A stretch of 64,000 nucleotides of DNA from Aedes albopictus (GCF_035046485.1 NC_085138.1:429957265-430021264), one strand, 5' to 3'. Shown: positions 1 to 12,235, counted from the stretch's first letter. Program-made: numbers and translations. Notes: generated by a model from the sequence alone, not told the origin.

Positions 1-60
1 TCATTGCATTCGGCTCATTGAATCCGGAGATATAACCTCAAAGTTGGCTATCGGGTAATT

Positions 61-311
61 ACAGCTTCCGCTCGATAACTGGGCTTTGACGACAGTTCAG
101 TTAGCGAGCGCCGCCCAATAACTGGACTGAACTCCCGGAGCCAGAGGCTATTGTTATATTTTGTTTTGTTTACTGATTTACAAAATGTGAGGTTAAATTT
201 CGATTATTTTTGACAGACAACTGCTTTTTAACAGGACTTTGGCCCAGTTATCGAGCGCCCAGTTAAAAAGCAGTCCAGTTAAACAGCAGTCAGTTATCGA
301 GCGGATGCTGT
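61..311. mobile_element. MITE with 21-bp terminal inverted repeats
   Basis: The sequence at 61-81 (ending GCTCGATAACTG) recurs inverted at 291-311 (CAGTTATCGAGCGGATGCTGT) with one mismatch. The interior also repeats the motif in both orientations (around 242-260 and 271-297). There is no coding capacity. The pairing may continue a few bases outward with a gap, and a TA target duplication is possible but not clear. Superfamily not assigned. Confidence 0.75.
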
Positions 312-350
312 ATACCCTTTTCTAGAATCTTTTCAACTTCATTAACTTCA

Positions 351-567
351 GTGGCTTCGTGGCCGAGCGGTTAGCGGCGGCAGTCGTTTAGGTGTCTCGT
401 AAGCCTCGAAGTGCGGGTTCGATTTCCACTTCAGTCGGGGAAAACTTTTCGTCGAATGGAAAATTCTCCACTGGGCCACTGAGTGTTATATGTGTTATTC
501 ATTGTCGAATGTTTGTAATGTTCAGTCAGTAGAGCCGCAAGGTCGAAGACGGTGTAATTGTCTTTTT
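351..567 (+). mobile_element. tRNA-derived SINE, Feilai-like
   Basis: It begins GTGGCTTCGTGGCCGAGCGG, has an A-box-like segment (GGCCGAGCGGTTAGCGG) and a B box (GTGCGGGTTCGATTTCC), then a tRNA-unrelated body containing CTCCACTGGGCCACTG, ending near GAAGACGGTGTAATTG and a short T-rich stretch. The same body recurs inverted at 20270-20482, 37262-37488, 43827-46212 (split) and 50591-50801, so it is a family of about 210 bp. SINEs of this kind are transcribed by RNA polymerase III from the internal boxes and are mobilised by LINE machinery. Feilai is my recognition of the family, not a search result. Confidence 0.85.
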
Positions 568-1012
568 TTCATATAAAATAGCCCGAGTTTTTCTAAATTT
601 GGACCACTAATACACAACTAGTTGATGAACTTACAGCAAAAATTTGAGAATATTAGATGCCTTTTTCACAGCTAGTTGAACATTTTTTGAAAAGTGAAAA
701 TTTTACCTGTCTTAGTTATTTTGAGTAGGTATCCCCTGTATATAAACCTAATATGAATGGTTTGCGTGAAATATAACAACAAATAAGCACAAACATATGA
801 GGTAGGAGTACCCTTGTTCAGCATATATACCTATGTTCACACTATCCCAAAAACAGACGTTTTAAGCACCGATTGTTTTTTTTTTTTTGGTATGAATGCC
901 AAAACGTCGAAAAGACAAAACCTTTAAGGAGCAAAAATTCGAAAGGATTAAACCTATGTTCTGTGGCTACACAGTTTTGACTAAATCAAAACACTATTGT
1001 TTTATTTTGTAA
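568..1012. other. AT-rich non-coding stretch
   Basis: No open frame, inverted repeat or recognised element is visible. A short A/T homopolymer lies near 878-892. Confidence 0.5.
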
Positions 1013-1043
1013 GACGTTTCGGTCCGTTTGGGACCTTCTTCAG
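1013..1043 (-). other. Hammerhead-like hairpin motif, stem I absent
   Basis: Read on the minus strand, CTGAAGA is followed by one extra base, a GGTCC/GGACC hairpin, then GAAAC-GTC. These are the ordered conserved blocks of a hammerhead ribozyme. No pairing flanks exist to form stem I here, so it is probably a dead relic. The same layout recurs at 41667-41699 and, with a stem I, at 51434-51479. Such motifs are known in Penelope-like and other retroelements. Confidence 0.4.
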
Positions 1044-1219
1044 GGACTCTGGAAATATTTCTTTGTTGGTTTAAGTTTTTTTATAATTTCCTTTAAAGTT
1101 TTTCAAAATGATTCTTATCATTAGTTACAGTGTTCTCGTCCAGTGTGGTTTGGCAGAACCTGTATTATTTCAAGCTGCTGGATAGTTTCCTTAACTTCCC
1201 TCAACGTGGGTGTTGGCTC

Positions 1220-1366
1220 CATAGGCGAAACTTCTGGGGGTGCCAGGCAACCCCTAGAATTTGAATGCATTACTATGAAATATGGGGTGATGAATGATGA
1301 ATGGATGAACTAATGAATATTTGTTTGTAGGGTACCCCCTGGCAAAAATTCGTAGTTTCGCCAATG
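1220..1366. mobile_element. 147-bp MITE with 8-bp target duplication (hAT-like)
   Basis: Ends CATAGGCGAAACT (1220-1232) and AGTTTCGCCAATG (1354-1366) are inverted copies with one mismatch. The element is flanked by the direct 8-bp repeat GTTGGCTC at 1212-1219 and 1367-1374. An 8-bp target duplication is typical of hAT-type transposition. It is non-coding. Confidence 0.75.
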
Positions 1367-1689
1367 GTTGGCTCGTTGTTGGCTTTGGCTAGATATATCT
1401 CGAAATGTATACCAGATGAAACTAGGCTTTATTAGACAAAGTTGTTTTTCGGGACAAACGGTTGCTGTTACTGTTGGCGGACAGAAAAAAACCTATTTCT
1501 GTCTTCGATGAAAACTGTTTCAAAATTCAAGACAGATCATTTCCTTCATTGATGATTTCTTGAAAATTTCTTGAAAATTTGAGTTTGTGTCATAATTCCA
1601 GTATATTTAATCAAAAGGTGTCACGGAACATAATCTACTGTACTCAATAAGCACCTCTGTATCTTCTTCGTACATGATTTGGGTGAACT

Positions 1690-2240
1690 AGGTCATCCAC
1701 AGTCCACAACTATAATGCTCTTGGTATTCTTTTATTATAGGATATTCTAGGCTATACATACAAAATATTCTGGGATCAAGACTTTCAAGGTCTACGGGAT
1801 CTACTCTTGTTTCTCTTCACTCTATCGGAGTGATTCTTTCTCGATTGTCTTTATTGTTCATCATAATGATACGTGGTATCTTTATGTGTTTTCTTTGCGT
1901 TTCCACTGGCATGCAAATGGACTCCAATGAATTTTGAAGTGTTGATTGCAGAATCTGTATATCTAAGCACATTCTTATTGTAGCGAATGCTCGCAAAATA
2001 TAATCTACGCTGTTCTTAGACCCTCGGAGTGCAGTTGTGATAACTTTGAAACATTCACTTGGTAAGCTAGGTCATCCAAACTAATCTGGAGTTAAGACTT
2101 TTAAGGTCTACAAGCTCTACTCTTGTATCTTTTTACTCTATCGGTGTAATTCTTTCACGATTGTCTTCTTGTGTTGTGGAATATTATCAACAAGTATCTT
2201 TTTGTGTTGCTATCTGTACGTCCACTGGATTCTCTGGAAT
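1690..2240 (+). repeat. Diverged direct duplication, period about 315 bp
   Basis: The block around 1776-1860 (AAGACTTTCAAGGTCTAC, then CTCTATCGGAGTGATTC) recurs at about 2091-2170 (AAGACTTTTAAGGTCTAC, then CTCTATCGGTGTAATTC). A related copy lies inverted at 19722-19935, so this is an interspersed family, here as two diverged units. Function and class are unknown. Confidence 0.6.
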
Positions 2241-5008
2241 CGCAATATATGCCATTTTTGGGAATAGGCTGCCACCAAAAAATAAATAAAGCAGTACCCC
2301 TAAATAAACTTTTTATTGTTTGAGAATGCAGTTGCAAAAGGCAGCAGGAAACACAATTATTTGAATTACCTTTTTCACAAATGCAGAAAATGTCGAAAGA
2401 AAACTTATTATGAAATTGTACATTGCAGTTGTTCCAACATCACTACACAACATAACTGTATTACTACGTTTTATTTTTCTGAAATATTATATATTTTCCA
2501 TGAAAGAACAATATTTTATCATTATTAAGCTTCGGATTGTTGTTTTAAGGACAGACTTGTTAGAATCCCAAAATGGCCGACTTTGGCATCTACTCACGAT
2601 TTCGAGGGCACAAATCTCGTCGTAAACAGATCCAGCGCATCTGATCTTCTTATTTTAAGCTTATTACGAGTGAGCAAGAACATAATAATGAAATGCACTG
2701 TTGTGTGAAGCTTGCTTCTTGAGATTTGTGTTCAAAGTTCTGATACACTGTTGAAGCAGGATTTCAAGACGTTTATCCTTAAGAACACGTACATTTTTTA
2801 AGAGTACTTAAAAAATCAAAGTTTTAGTTGTCGTCCTTTATTTGTTCAATTGTAAATGTTTTATATAGATTATTAGATGCTACTTAAATAACCATTCTGA
2901 AGTAAATTGTCTGATGTTTGTAGTGGATGATACAGCCTCGATGAAGCATTTGTAGCTATACAAAAATCCACTTTCCTTTGCCATCAGCTCTCCCACTTCA
3001 ATTTGAAAGCGATTAAAATACATTGGATTTCAGTACTCTATTTTTCCCAATTTACCCCAGCAGCACACATGGGGCATAGCTTCCCATCCAGGCCAGCAGT
3101 AAACACACACACGTCTGTGACATCATGGCAAAGAAAGCTCGCCTGCATCTCAAGGAAAGCGGAAGCAACTTGCCTCGCAAAAGGTTGTTCCTTCTCCCCG
3201 TTTGCTACATATTCCGCACTTGCAGCTGGATGGAAGCAAACAGCGAAGAAGGATGAAAAGACTGGCACTACATCACCCGGCAAAACGACATCGACGGCGA
3301 CGACGATGACGATGGCAACGAAGGCGACTGCTACCAGAACGGTTGACGGGATTAACGCTTTTTCCAATTACCATATGTATCAGATGGGAGGAAGTTTTTT
3401 TTTCGCAACATTTTATTGCGCCCTCTGACTTCTGGGGGCTGCACTTTGCCAGTGTGCACTTCTTCCCCACGATCACACGTAATCGGGAAGGTAAGAAATT
3501 TGATTCTTGATAGTTGCCTGCCTGAGAGTATGGAGAATCTAAATATGTGCTGCTCTTTTTGCCAGGAAAATAAATTTTAAACTTTGCTACGTCTTTGTTC
3601 TGAAGTTGTTTCGTGAGCAACTCCACTGCACCTCCTTCAAGTACCTAGCAATGTGAAATTTATTTTGTTCAAATATTCATTTAAACATCGAATTTCGCCG
3701 CCGTGTGCTCTCCAAGGTGATTGCAATCGCACTTGTTTGCCGTACGGCCCTCTTGCGATTTCCGACTGTTTTGACAAGGCATTGTTCCGCAAATCATTAT
3801 CAAGCGAATACGTTGCTCACCTTCGACCCGGCTGACAGCTGTTTTCTGGAAAAGTTCCTATTACGCCCCCTTGGGCAATAATATTGTGATTATCTCATCT
3901 GGATTTTTTCAGGGACGTTGCCAGGCTTCATGTTATGCACGAGTTGGAATCATAGAAAATTCAAAATTCACAACTACTAATATAACATAATTTAACTCTC
4001 CTAGGATGTTAAGCTAGGCGCACTACGATGCCATAATGTACGTTCACCGAGCCTCTGGGTCATATTGACCCAAACATCCTATAGGGTTCATCATTTTAGT
4101 TTGAAATCGATCAATGCATGGAAAGCAAAAAAAATCTTTTAAACAGTGGGACCGCAATCGTTTTCCAAACACAGTTTACTGATTTCGCTTATAAGCAAAA
4201 CATCAACCAAGTACAGGAGCACTAACTGATACCACAGTCGTCGTCCACAATAATTCCAACTTCAAAATTGGAGCATCACCAATGCAGTGGTCCTATTCCA
4301 TCCAGTGTAATCCGGTCAGGAGGAAACGAAAAAAAAACACACAATTCAGTAATCAAAGCAAATAAACCTAGCCACTTTGCTGGCTTTTGATAATTATGCC
4401 GTGATTTAACAGGTTGCGTCCTATCAATAACGCTGGGCAGCCCGCCAGTCCAGTCACACTTAGGTCAGGAGAAAGTAGTTAGTCGAAACTTTGACCGCGC
4501 GCGGCGGACGATCATAAATGCTTGCAGATGCTTGGCAACACGCGATGACGACGACGTTGTCGTGGTCGGGGCGATAATTGAAATTGGACGAGATTTATTA
4601 ATTGTTGTGTGTCAAAGTACGATTTTTCGTCCCGGATTTCTCGGCTGGTTCTTGTTTGGTTCGTAGGTAGGTGCTGAATGACGTAATGGTAGGCTATCAG
4701 AACTTTCGACGTGTTAATAAGAGTGCATTTGTTATGCAGCGTTTATGAGCTAATAAGTGAATCAAATATGAAAAGTTTATGGTATGTAATTTCCTAAACG
4801 GCTGACGTCTTAATTTGTGTCATTCCGTATGTCGTGCTTTAGTTAGTCTTACTATTTCTTGATCGTGCGTGAATGCTTTTCGCTCGCATACAGCCCAAAA
4901 ATTCTGACGCAATTCTAAACACATATTATGCCAGATTTTGTTGTGTCTATGTGTGTACATTTATGGAAACTTCTTATGGGTACAATCATGATAAGGTTTG
5001 CTAAATGA
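2241..5008. other. Non-coding stretch, no recognised element
   Basis: GC content rises around 3050-3500 and 4430-4600, but no frame there has splice sites or a recognisable domain. A 15-bp palindrome GGGTCATATTGACCC lies near 4066-4080. I see nothing else to annotate. Confidence 0.45.
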
Positions 5009-5540
5009 ATTGATTGATTTGTCTTTATTATAGAGACTTTCAGCCCTTGGCTGGTTCGTCTCTAGCTGCTAAATGAACTGATTATCTGAGAAGGTCGTAG
5101 ATTTACACATGGGGGGTCACTACGAGGTACAGGGGATAGACAAAATTATCAGGACAAGTAAATTTTTCACAATTCCAAAAATGCTCAGCTAGCTGTTGCT
5201 TTTTGGTAAAATTCATACAGAAAACTCTCATACTTTCATCGTTAGTTAAATTGTTATTAAGCTGTCCAGAATGCCCGTGTAGCTGGCGGCTTAGAATAGC
5301 ACTACGGACCACCTGTTCCGGGGGTAAAAGTCCACCAAACAGGTAACCCCAATCCAAGGTGTCAGGCGACCCGTGCTGAGGGATGTATGGTTGAGGGGGT
5401 TTAAAATATGCTCGATCTTTAACGGAGCCCGTAGCGTGGGTATAGAATACCTTTTTGGGTTGCGTTGCGGAGAAAGATCTACCAAACCGAACCCTAGTCC
5501 TAACTGCTTCCAACTAGTGGAACAGCATAACTTAGTAATC
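5009..5540 (-). repeat. Probable 3' remnant of a non-LTR retroelement
   Basis: On the minus strand the block ends with GACGAACCAGCCAAGGGCTG followed by AAAGTCTCTATAATAAAG. A near-identical tail is seen at 49411-49468 (+), and a similar one ends the SINEs at 14954-15134 and 51770-51914. The upstream 450 bases hold a 136-codon frame without recognisable domains. A shared 3' tail is the usual sign of a LINE 3' UTR and its partner SINEs. The upstream limit is uncertain. Confidence 0.4.
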
Positions 5541-6454
5541 AAATGAAAACACTTTGGTCCTTATTACATTTCTTCACCTTGTTGAAAGTGATAGGTCTCG
5601 GTTTTAGGTGTGGCCGAGATAGATCTTGAAACAAGGACAAATGGATTAGTATTTCTAATCTTTTATTCGGTGTTCACTAGTTTGAAACAGTAAGGACTAG
5701 GGTTCCGATGCATGGTCAATATCGGTATCATTTCTTAACTTTATCGTTAGGAGATCCGATTTTGACTGAAAAAGGAGCGTGTTCAAAGCGGAACCTATCA
5801 ATCAGAATCCTCCCTTGTGATTAAGTTGAAAATGACTACTGTAACAAAACCGAATACTTTATAACTTCTCAATTGCGATAAAGTGATACGACAAGCACTA
5901 TACAAAGTACACGGGATATACCACAATAGATCAAATTTTGGTCGCAGTGGTTTATGTTCCGAACAGAGAAAAAAAAAGCTGTCCAGAAATGGTACATATT
6001 TGGGAAAGATTGAGCAAGATTGATTAAGGGGATATTTTACATGACACTGAAGAGATGCCCAATAAACTTAAAAACTAATTTTATAGTGTTACATCTTCAG
6101 ATTCAGTAAACTAGTCGAATTACAATTTTGAACATTTATGACTACTATAATGAACTTTGCAAAATGTTAAACATAACATAAAATTGTGGACATTAGTTCG
6201 GTTTGATTATTCTTATTTTTATTCTTAATTTAGGTTTTTAAATTTTGAAAAATGTATTGATTTTTTGATTTTATACGAATAAGCACCTTTTTTTGAGCCA
6301 GTATGATTTTTTTTTCAGTTTTTAAGAACTATGTTTTGGTGCCTAAAATCAATTTCAAAGAGATTTTTTGAAATCATCTTTTGACAGCTGGGCAACTTTT
6401 TGACAGCTCAGCCCAGTACAAAATCCGACGAGGGGTAATTCAACAAATCGCTCT
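5541..6454. other. AT-rich stretch, nothing recognised
   Basis: No sustained frame is visible. A short direct repeat TTTTGACAGCT occurs twice near 6379-6408 but no element boundary could be set. Confidence 0.4.
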
Positions 6455-7512
6455 CATACTTACCTTACCGGTCAGGCTAAGGCCGGGATGGCCTCTGCTG
6501 TACATAGTAGCCGCCTCCATTCTACTCGGTCCATGGCTGTTTGTCTCCAGTTCCGCACTCTGCGTAGGGTCCGCAGATCGTCCTCCACTTGGTCGACCCA
6601 CCTAGCTCGCTGCGCTCCACGTCTTCTTGCACCGGTCGGATGACTCTCGAGAACCATTTTAGTCGGGTTGCTATCCGACATCCTGATGACGTGACCCGCC
6701 CACCGTAGCCTCCCGATTTTCGCGGTATGGACGATGGTTGGTTCATTCGCCTTCTCCAAGTCCCGTCTTCCATCTGCACTCCGCCGTAGATGGTACGCAA
6801 CACCTTCCGTTCGAAAACTCCAAGGGCGCGTTGGTACTCTGCACGTAGGGTCCATGTTTCGTGCCCATAGAGGACGACCGGTCTAATCAACGTTTTGTAG
6901 ATGGTTAACTTCGTGTTACGGCGAACTTTATTCGATCGTAGAGTTCTGCGGAGTCCAAAGTAGGCACGATTTCCTGCCACAATGCACCTCTGAATTTCTC
7001 TGCTGTCGTTGTCGGCGGTCACCAGTGAGCCCAAGTACACGAATTCTTCAACCGCCTCGATTTCATCACCGTCGATATGAATTCGGGGTGGCGGGCGCGG
7101 TGATTCCTCCCTGGAGCCCTTTGCCATCATGTACTTTGTCTTCGACACATTAATGACTAATCCGATTCGCCTGGCTTCACTCTTTAGTCGGATGTACGTT
7201 TCCGCCATCGTCTCAAATTTACGAGCAATAATATCAATATCATCGGCGAAACCAAGCAGCTGAACGGACTTCGTGAAAATCGTCCCACTCGTGTTTATCC
7301 CCGCTCTTCGTATTACACCCTCCAAAGCAATGTTGAACAGCAAGCACGAAAGACCATCACCTTGCCGTAACCCTCTGCGAGATTCGAAGGGACTCGAGAG
7401 TGTCCCTGATACTCTAACTACGCACATCACTCGATCCATCGTCGCCTTGATCAACCGTATCAGTTTATCCGGGAATCCGTATTCGTGCATAATCTGCCAT
7501 AGCTGTTCTAAA
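6455..7512 (-). pseudogene. Non-LTR retrotransposon reverse transcriptase, 5'-truncated and frameshifted
   Basis: This is the C-terminal half of a LINE reverse transcriptase, read on the minus strand. The frame opens with WQIMHEYGFPDKLIRLIKAT, then shows RQGDGLSCLLFNIALE, the catalytic box FADDIDII (an FADD form of YxDD), and thumb and C-terminal segments such as EFVYLGSLVT and LRTIYGGVQ. Around 6745-6760 the frame shifts: the expected continuation (IGRLRWAGHVIRM, then RRRGAQRARWVDQVEDDL) lies in another minus-strand frame ending near 6472. The N-terminal fingers and any endonuclease are missing, so this is a 5'-truncated copy. Its 3' end has GTAAGGTAAG-type short repeats, as in elements ending with simple repeats rather than poly-A. 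Clade was not assigned with confidence (RTE, Loner and I-like groups are candidates). It is dead: truncated and frameshifted. Confidence 0.88.
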
Positions 7513-8489
7513 TACAAACTGCAATTTGTTTTTCAATAGATTCCCGGGCACCAAAAATCGTGAAAATTTGGATTTCTATCCAGTTTGGCGCACAGATCCA
7601 TAATATGAAATTACCTCAACACCGTTAAAGAAGCAAATTCAATGAGCTGCAGGTGCATTGATATTTGTATGCATGAAATTTGTGTGTGTTACGTAAGCTT
7701 AAATTTTATCAACGAGAAGATGATATTTTACAATTATTCCTGAAAATATTAAATGACTGAACATGCCTTAGCTTCAGATAATTGAAGATAGCCAACAATT
7801 ACACTTATTTGCATGCGAACAACAATTGCTAGCTACTACTAATATTACATCAACTGGATAAAGTAAGTTTCTCAGCAATATTCCTCAGTACTTTGGCGGG
7901 TCGGGATTATTTAAGTTAGTCCTTCAGATCAATGATTTATAGATGAACATAAGCTTAACATGTTAACAAGTACCCCATACAAAAAAACCTTAGAATATTT
8001 GATGCTCCGATTATTATAATTATTGTTCACTTAAGAAAAATGTACGTATATAGGTTGCAATCACAGCTAGGGTTCTATTGCTAGTAATGAACCCTTTGCC
8101 TATATTCGACCCCCTATAAAATCCCAAGATATAAATGCCTAATCAACCAATTCCAGGCAACTTCCAGTGTGAAGAATTAGCAAAGTAAAAAGTCACAAAT
8201 AAAAAAATGGAACTTCCACCAGGACATACATTGCTATACAGTACCCAGTAAACATTTTGGTCTGTATAATTTGTGTTATACACTATTATATAAGAACCTA
8301 TTCAATCGTATACACTGTACAAAACTGCTATATACGCACCAAAGTGGAGGCCATATACATACTTCCGACGATATTTCGCGATATCATATGATCATCATTA
8401 CGATGTCCCAAATAATCGACCAAAAGAATACAATATGACCTCGGGTGATATGTAATACGATGTCCGAAATTAGCCATAAAAAAAGTTGA
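7513..8489. other. AT-rich non-coding stretch
   Basis: No frame longer than background and no clear inverted repeat. Short TATA-rich palindromic runs occur near 8270-8330. Confidence 0.4.
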
Positions 8490-8575
8490 CACCTAGCCTA
8501 GAACACGGCACCTCGAGATTGTGAGTCTACGCCCATACCATTGTACTAAGTGATCTGCCTTGAGTAGAGCACAAA
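8490..8575 (-). repeat. Possible tRNA-like SINE fragment
   Basis: The minus strand reads TTAGTACAATGGTATGGGCG and, downstream, GAGGTGCCGTGTTCTAGGC, spaced roughly like degenerate A and B boxes. No tail or target duplication was found. Confidence 0.25.
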
Positions 8576-8732
8576 TTTTGGCCAATATAAACTTTCTAAA
8601 CCACCCATGAAACTTGCCTTTTCCCTCCTAGTCCTACATAAATGCCGATATGAGGAATGGGCTGCATTTTTTTTCTAAGTCATTGCGATTCCATTTATCA
8701 CAATACTGTACTGATATATAGTATACCTAATA

Positions 8733-9481
8733 AGGTGGCCCACACTTATATGAAAAACAAAAATTTCGAAAAATGCCAAGTCTTACCTCCTGAGTCAGTT
8801 GTTTTTGACCCCCAGAAGCTACGATCAAAATTTGAGCGAAATCGGTTGAGCCTAAGGGGGCGCTCAAAACGCTTGAAGTTTGTATGGGAAAACTTGGCCA
8901 AATGTATGCAGAAATTTTAAGTTTTCGAATTTTGCCGCTAGGTGGCGCTGTAAGCGTTCAATAATCAAACCCTTTGGTATTATTGTAGGTGACTATATGC
9001 CAAACAACTTTGTCGAAGACCGCAAAGTGATCCAACGTATGTGAAAAAAGTTATACCCTAGGTAAAGTGAGGACATACTTTTTTATTATTTTTCCAATAC
9101 ATGTAAAGGAATAATATCAATAATGAAATCTCAATACTTTGCCTCACTTTGCCTAGGGTATAACTTTTTTTACAGCCGTCGGATCACTTCGCAGTCTTGG
9201 ACAAAGTTGTTTGGCATATAGTCACCTACAATAATACCAAAGGGTTTGATTATTGAACGCTTACAGCGCCACATAGCGGCAAAATTCGAAAACTCAAAAT
9301 TTCTGCATACATTTGGCCAAGTTTTCCCATACAAACTTCAAGCGTTTTGAGCGCCCCCTTAGGCTCAACCGATTTCGCTCAAATTTTGAACGTAGCTTCT
9401 AGGAGTCCAAAACAACTGATTTAGGAGGTAAGACTTGGCATTTTTAGAAATTTTTGTTTTTCATGTAAGTGTGGGCCACCC
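8733..9481. mobile_element. Foldback MITE with arms of about 340 bp
   Basis: The arm at 8734-9073 starts GGTGGCCCACACTT and is repeated inverted at 9142-9480 with few mismatches, around a unique spacer of about 70 bp. Flanks read TACCTAATAA and CTAATACCTAATAA, so a TA-containing target duplication is plausible. Both arms carry CTA/CATAGGTGGCGCT-type and TTTGGTATTATTGTAGGTGA segments. There is no coding capacity. A transcript through it would fold into an almost continuous duplex. Confidence 0.85.
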
Positions 9482-10183
9482 TAATACCTAATAATGAGTT
9501 GTCAATTTAAATACAACTCGTGGCGAGTTGGATTAGTGCATATCACTGAGTGTTTGTTTTGTTTACATTATTAGTCCCGCCTCGAGTGTACGTTTGGACG
9601 TCGTCGTCATCGTTTTCGTCGCGGGAATAGTTTACTGCTCATGCAGGAATAATTGTGAGACAAATGTCTTCCTTCAGTAACTATGAACACTCCCCAAGAT
9701 TGCCCGTATATCATTATTTATAGACAGAATGTTTTCAGTCCCAAAACATAATCAACGGCCAGGCGGTGATGAGCAAGGCAAGTTGGGTGCTTTTTTTTAT
9801 TTTGCATCCAACTTCACCCAATCACCTCGTCGCGGTGCCGAAATTCATTAAGTCGATACGATTCCTAACCAAACTTTACTAACATTATATATGACTTGTA
9901 AGCGTATGCAAACAGCGACGACTTCAATTACCGCTTTTTAAGACTTGCTCTATACACAACAAACTTACTCCAAAACAAATCGCAGCAACGATTTATATAC
10001 AATTGAAATTGACATTTTTTATCACAAGATTCAAAGGTTTTTACAATTTCGATTTCTGACAGCGAGATATGCGATTTTGAATGCACTTCCCTTTACGATC
10101 TGTGGTTTACTGGGTAGTTCATGGCAAACGAATTGACCAGTGGCAACAAAAATAGGGTTCACTAAATGTACATTCAGGACGGT
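9482..10183. other. Non-coding stretch
   Basis: Mixed-composition sequence with a short GC-richer patch at 9590-9620. No gene, splice-flanked frame or repeat was recognised. Confidence 0.4.
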
Positions 10184-11261
10184 TCATTATGGGCAATCAG
10201 AAACGAATGCCAAGTGGTAAGGCTGAATTACAAAAGGCTGATTGTACATAAGGCTGAACACGAAAGGCTGAAGCTGAAGCTATAGAATCGTAACAAAAGG
10301 CTGAAAATAAAAAAGAGTGAAAACTTATAAAAGAATGAAATGAGTTATAAGGCTGGGTTTATGCCGCAAAAGTTCAGCTCATTAGACGCAGTGGCTTAAT
10401 TTCCCCGACAGCGGGAGGGAATAAAATATAAGGTTGGGTTTAGTCAATAAAATAAAGATGTCTATGGTTTAACGTCTTCAACTAGAATAAAGCCCCCTTC
10501 TCATGTTAGTGTTCTATGAGCACTTCCACTGTTATTAACTAAGAGCTTTTTTTGGCCATTTTGTGGCACGCACAAAGATACTCTACGCCCAATTGCCCAA
10601 GGAAGTCAAGACATTTTTTCATCACAAAAAGTTCCTGGGATGAGAACTGACGGTTACGTACCAAAGGCTGGAAGAACAAAAGGCTGAATATAAAAAGTCT
10701 GAAATTCGAAAAGCTGAAATTATCATTATGGGCAATCAGAAACGAATGCCAAGTGGTAAGGCTGAATTACAAAAGGCTGATTGTACATAAGGCTGAACAC
10801 GAAAGGCTGAAGCTGAAGCTATAGAATCGTAACAAAAGGCTGAAAATAAAAAAGAGTGAAAACTTATAAAAGAATGAAATGAGTTATAAGGCTGGGTTTA
10901 TGCCGCAAAAGTTCAGCTCATTAGACGCAGTGGCTTAATTTCCCCGACAGCGGGAGGGAATAAAATATAAGGTTGGGTTTAGTCAATAAAATAAAGATGT
11001 CTATGGTTTAACGTCTTCAACTAGAATAAAGCCCCCTTCTCATGTTAGTGTTCTATGAGCACTTCCACTGTTATTAACTAAGAGCTTTTTTTGGCCATTT
11101 TGTGGCACGCACAAAGATACTCTACGCCCAATTGCCCAAGGAAGTCAAGACATTTTTTCATCACAAAAAGTTCCTGGGATGAGAACTGACGGTTACGTAC
11201 CAAAGGCTGGAAGAACAAAAGGCTGAATATAAAAAGTCTGAAATTTGAAAAGCTGAAATTA
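10184..11261 (+). repeat. Recent 539-bp tandem duplication
   Basis: The unit starting TCATTATGGGCAATCAG at 10184 recurs at 10723, a period of 539 bp. The copies are almost identical; one visible difference is GAAATTCGAAAAGC versus GAAATTTGAAAAGC near the end. Each unit carries several AAGGCTGA motifs and a block (CACTTCCACTGTTATTAAC, GCCCAAGGAAGTCAAGA) resembling a tRNA-related Aedes SINE family also seen at 52770-52966. High identity implies a recent event, or an assembly artefact. Confidence 0.9.
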
Positions 11262-12235
11262 TCAAAAGGCTGAAGTCACAAAAGGATGAAACGATAATTC
11301 GACGCCATCAATTCAAAAACAGCCTTTCTCAAGACCATGTCAAGTCCATGGTGTGCTCTATTGATCACATAACACATGAATATGGCAATATATCTTAAAA
11401 GAAAAGAAGAGAAAATCTCTAATATTTTTGCTGGCAAATATGATGCCAACAATCACTACAACAGCATAACTCTACAGAAAAGCCATTCTTTTAAAAAAGA
11501 GTAATAGCCGTGGAAATATCATCATTCACATTTTGTGTTATTGTGTGACCCATATAGCCAAAGCGATAAGTGCTCAGGAATTCAGAAAGACCATGCTGAG
11601 GGTGACCGGTCCAGGAACTTTTCATGGTGAAAACTTTCATGGCTGGCATAGTGTCTTTTTGCCCGCCACACAGATTGCAAAGTGGTCAATGACGAAGGAA
11701 GCTCTCAGCTGATAACTGTGGAAGTGGTCATAGAACACTAATATGAGAAGCGGGCTTTCTAGTTGAGACTGTACGCAAATAATCGTTTTTCTCCTGACTA
11801 AACCCAAGCTTATAACTCATTTCATTCATTTATGTACTTTCAGCCTTTTATGATTTCAGCCTTATGTTACTATCCTATAGTTTCAGCCTTTCGTGTTCAG
11901 CCTTTTGTACATTCAACCTTTTGTAATTCAGCCTTATGTTAGAATTCCGGAACTGGCCACCCTCAGCACAGTCTTGCTATAGTTTCGCGCTCTTACCGCT
12001 TCGGTTATATGGGCCACACAGTTACACCAAATGTGACTAGTATATATTCTTTCGAGTTATGCTGTTATAGCGATTGTTGACATTATAATTGCTATCAATA
12101 TCATTAGAGATTTCCCCTTCTTTTAAGCATAGACTATTCTTTAGAGATTAATTTTCATAATTATATGACTGTTTGAGCCTTTTGTGATTTCAGCCATTTG
12201 AGTTTCAGCTTTTTGTTATTTCAGCCTTTTGTACG
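10200..12235. repeat. Large compound inverted repeat with AAGGCTGA / TCAGCCTT ends
   Basis: The left half (10214-11285) carries many copies of AAGGCTGA. The right half (11838-11940 and 12168-12232) carries the complement TCAGCCTT. Internal blocks pair too: 11545-11615 with 11945-12035 (GCTGAGGGTGACC / GGCCACCCTCAGC), 11400-11470 with 12057-12125, and 10485-10540 with 11700-11755. The overall picture is a foldback-type element rearranged by internal duplication. It is non-coding. Confidence 0.65.

Noticed and set aside
351..440. Apparent tRNA gene
   Set aside because: A and B boxes are present but the acceptor half is absent and the same head plus body recurs five times: it is a SINE.
3038..3367. 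Minus-strand 109-codon frame with a hydrophobic N-terminus
   Set aside because: The hydrophobic part comes from GTC/GAC-type low-complexity DNA; equally long frames exist on the other strand, and there is no splice site or family match.
5103..5513. Minus-strand 136-codon frame
   Set aside because: No recognised domain; overlaps another frame of similar quality and lies in a probable LINE 3' region.
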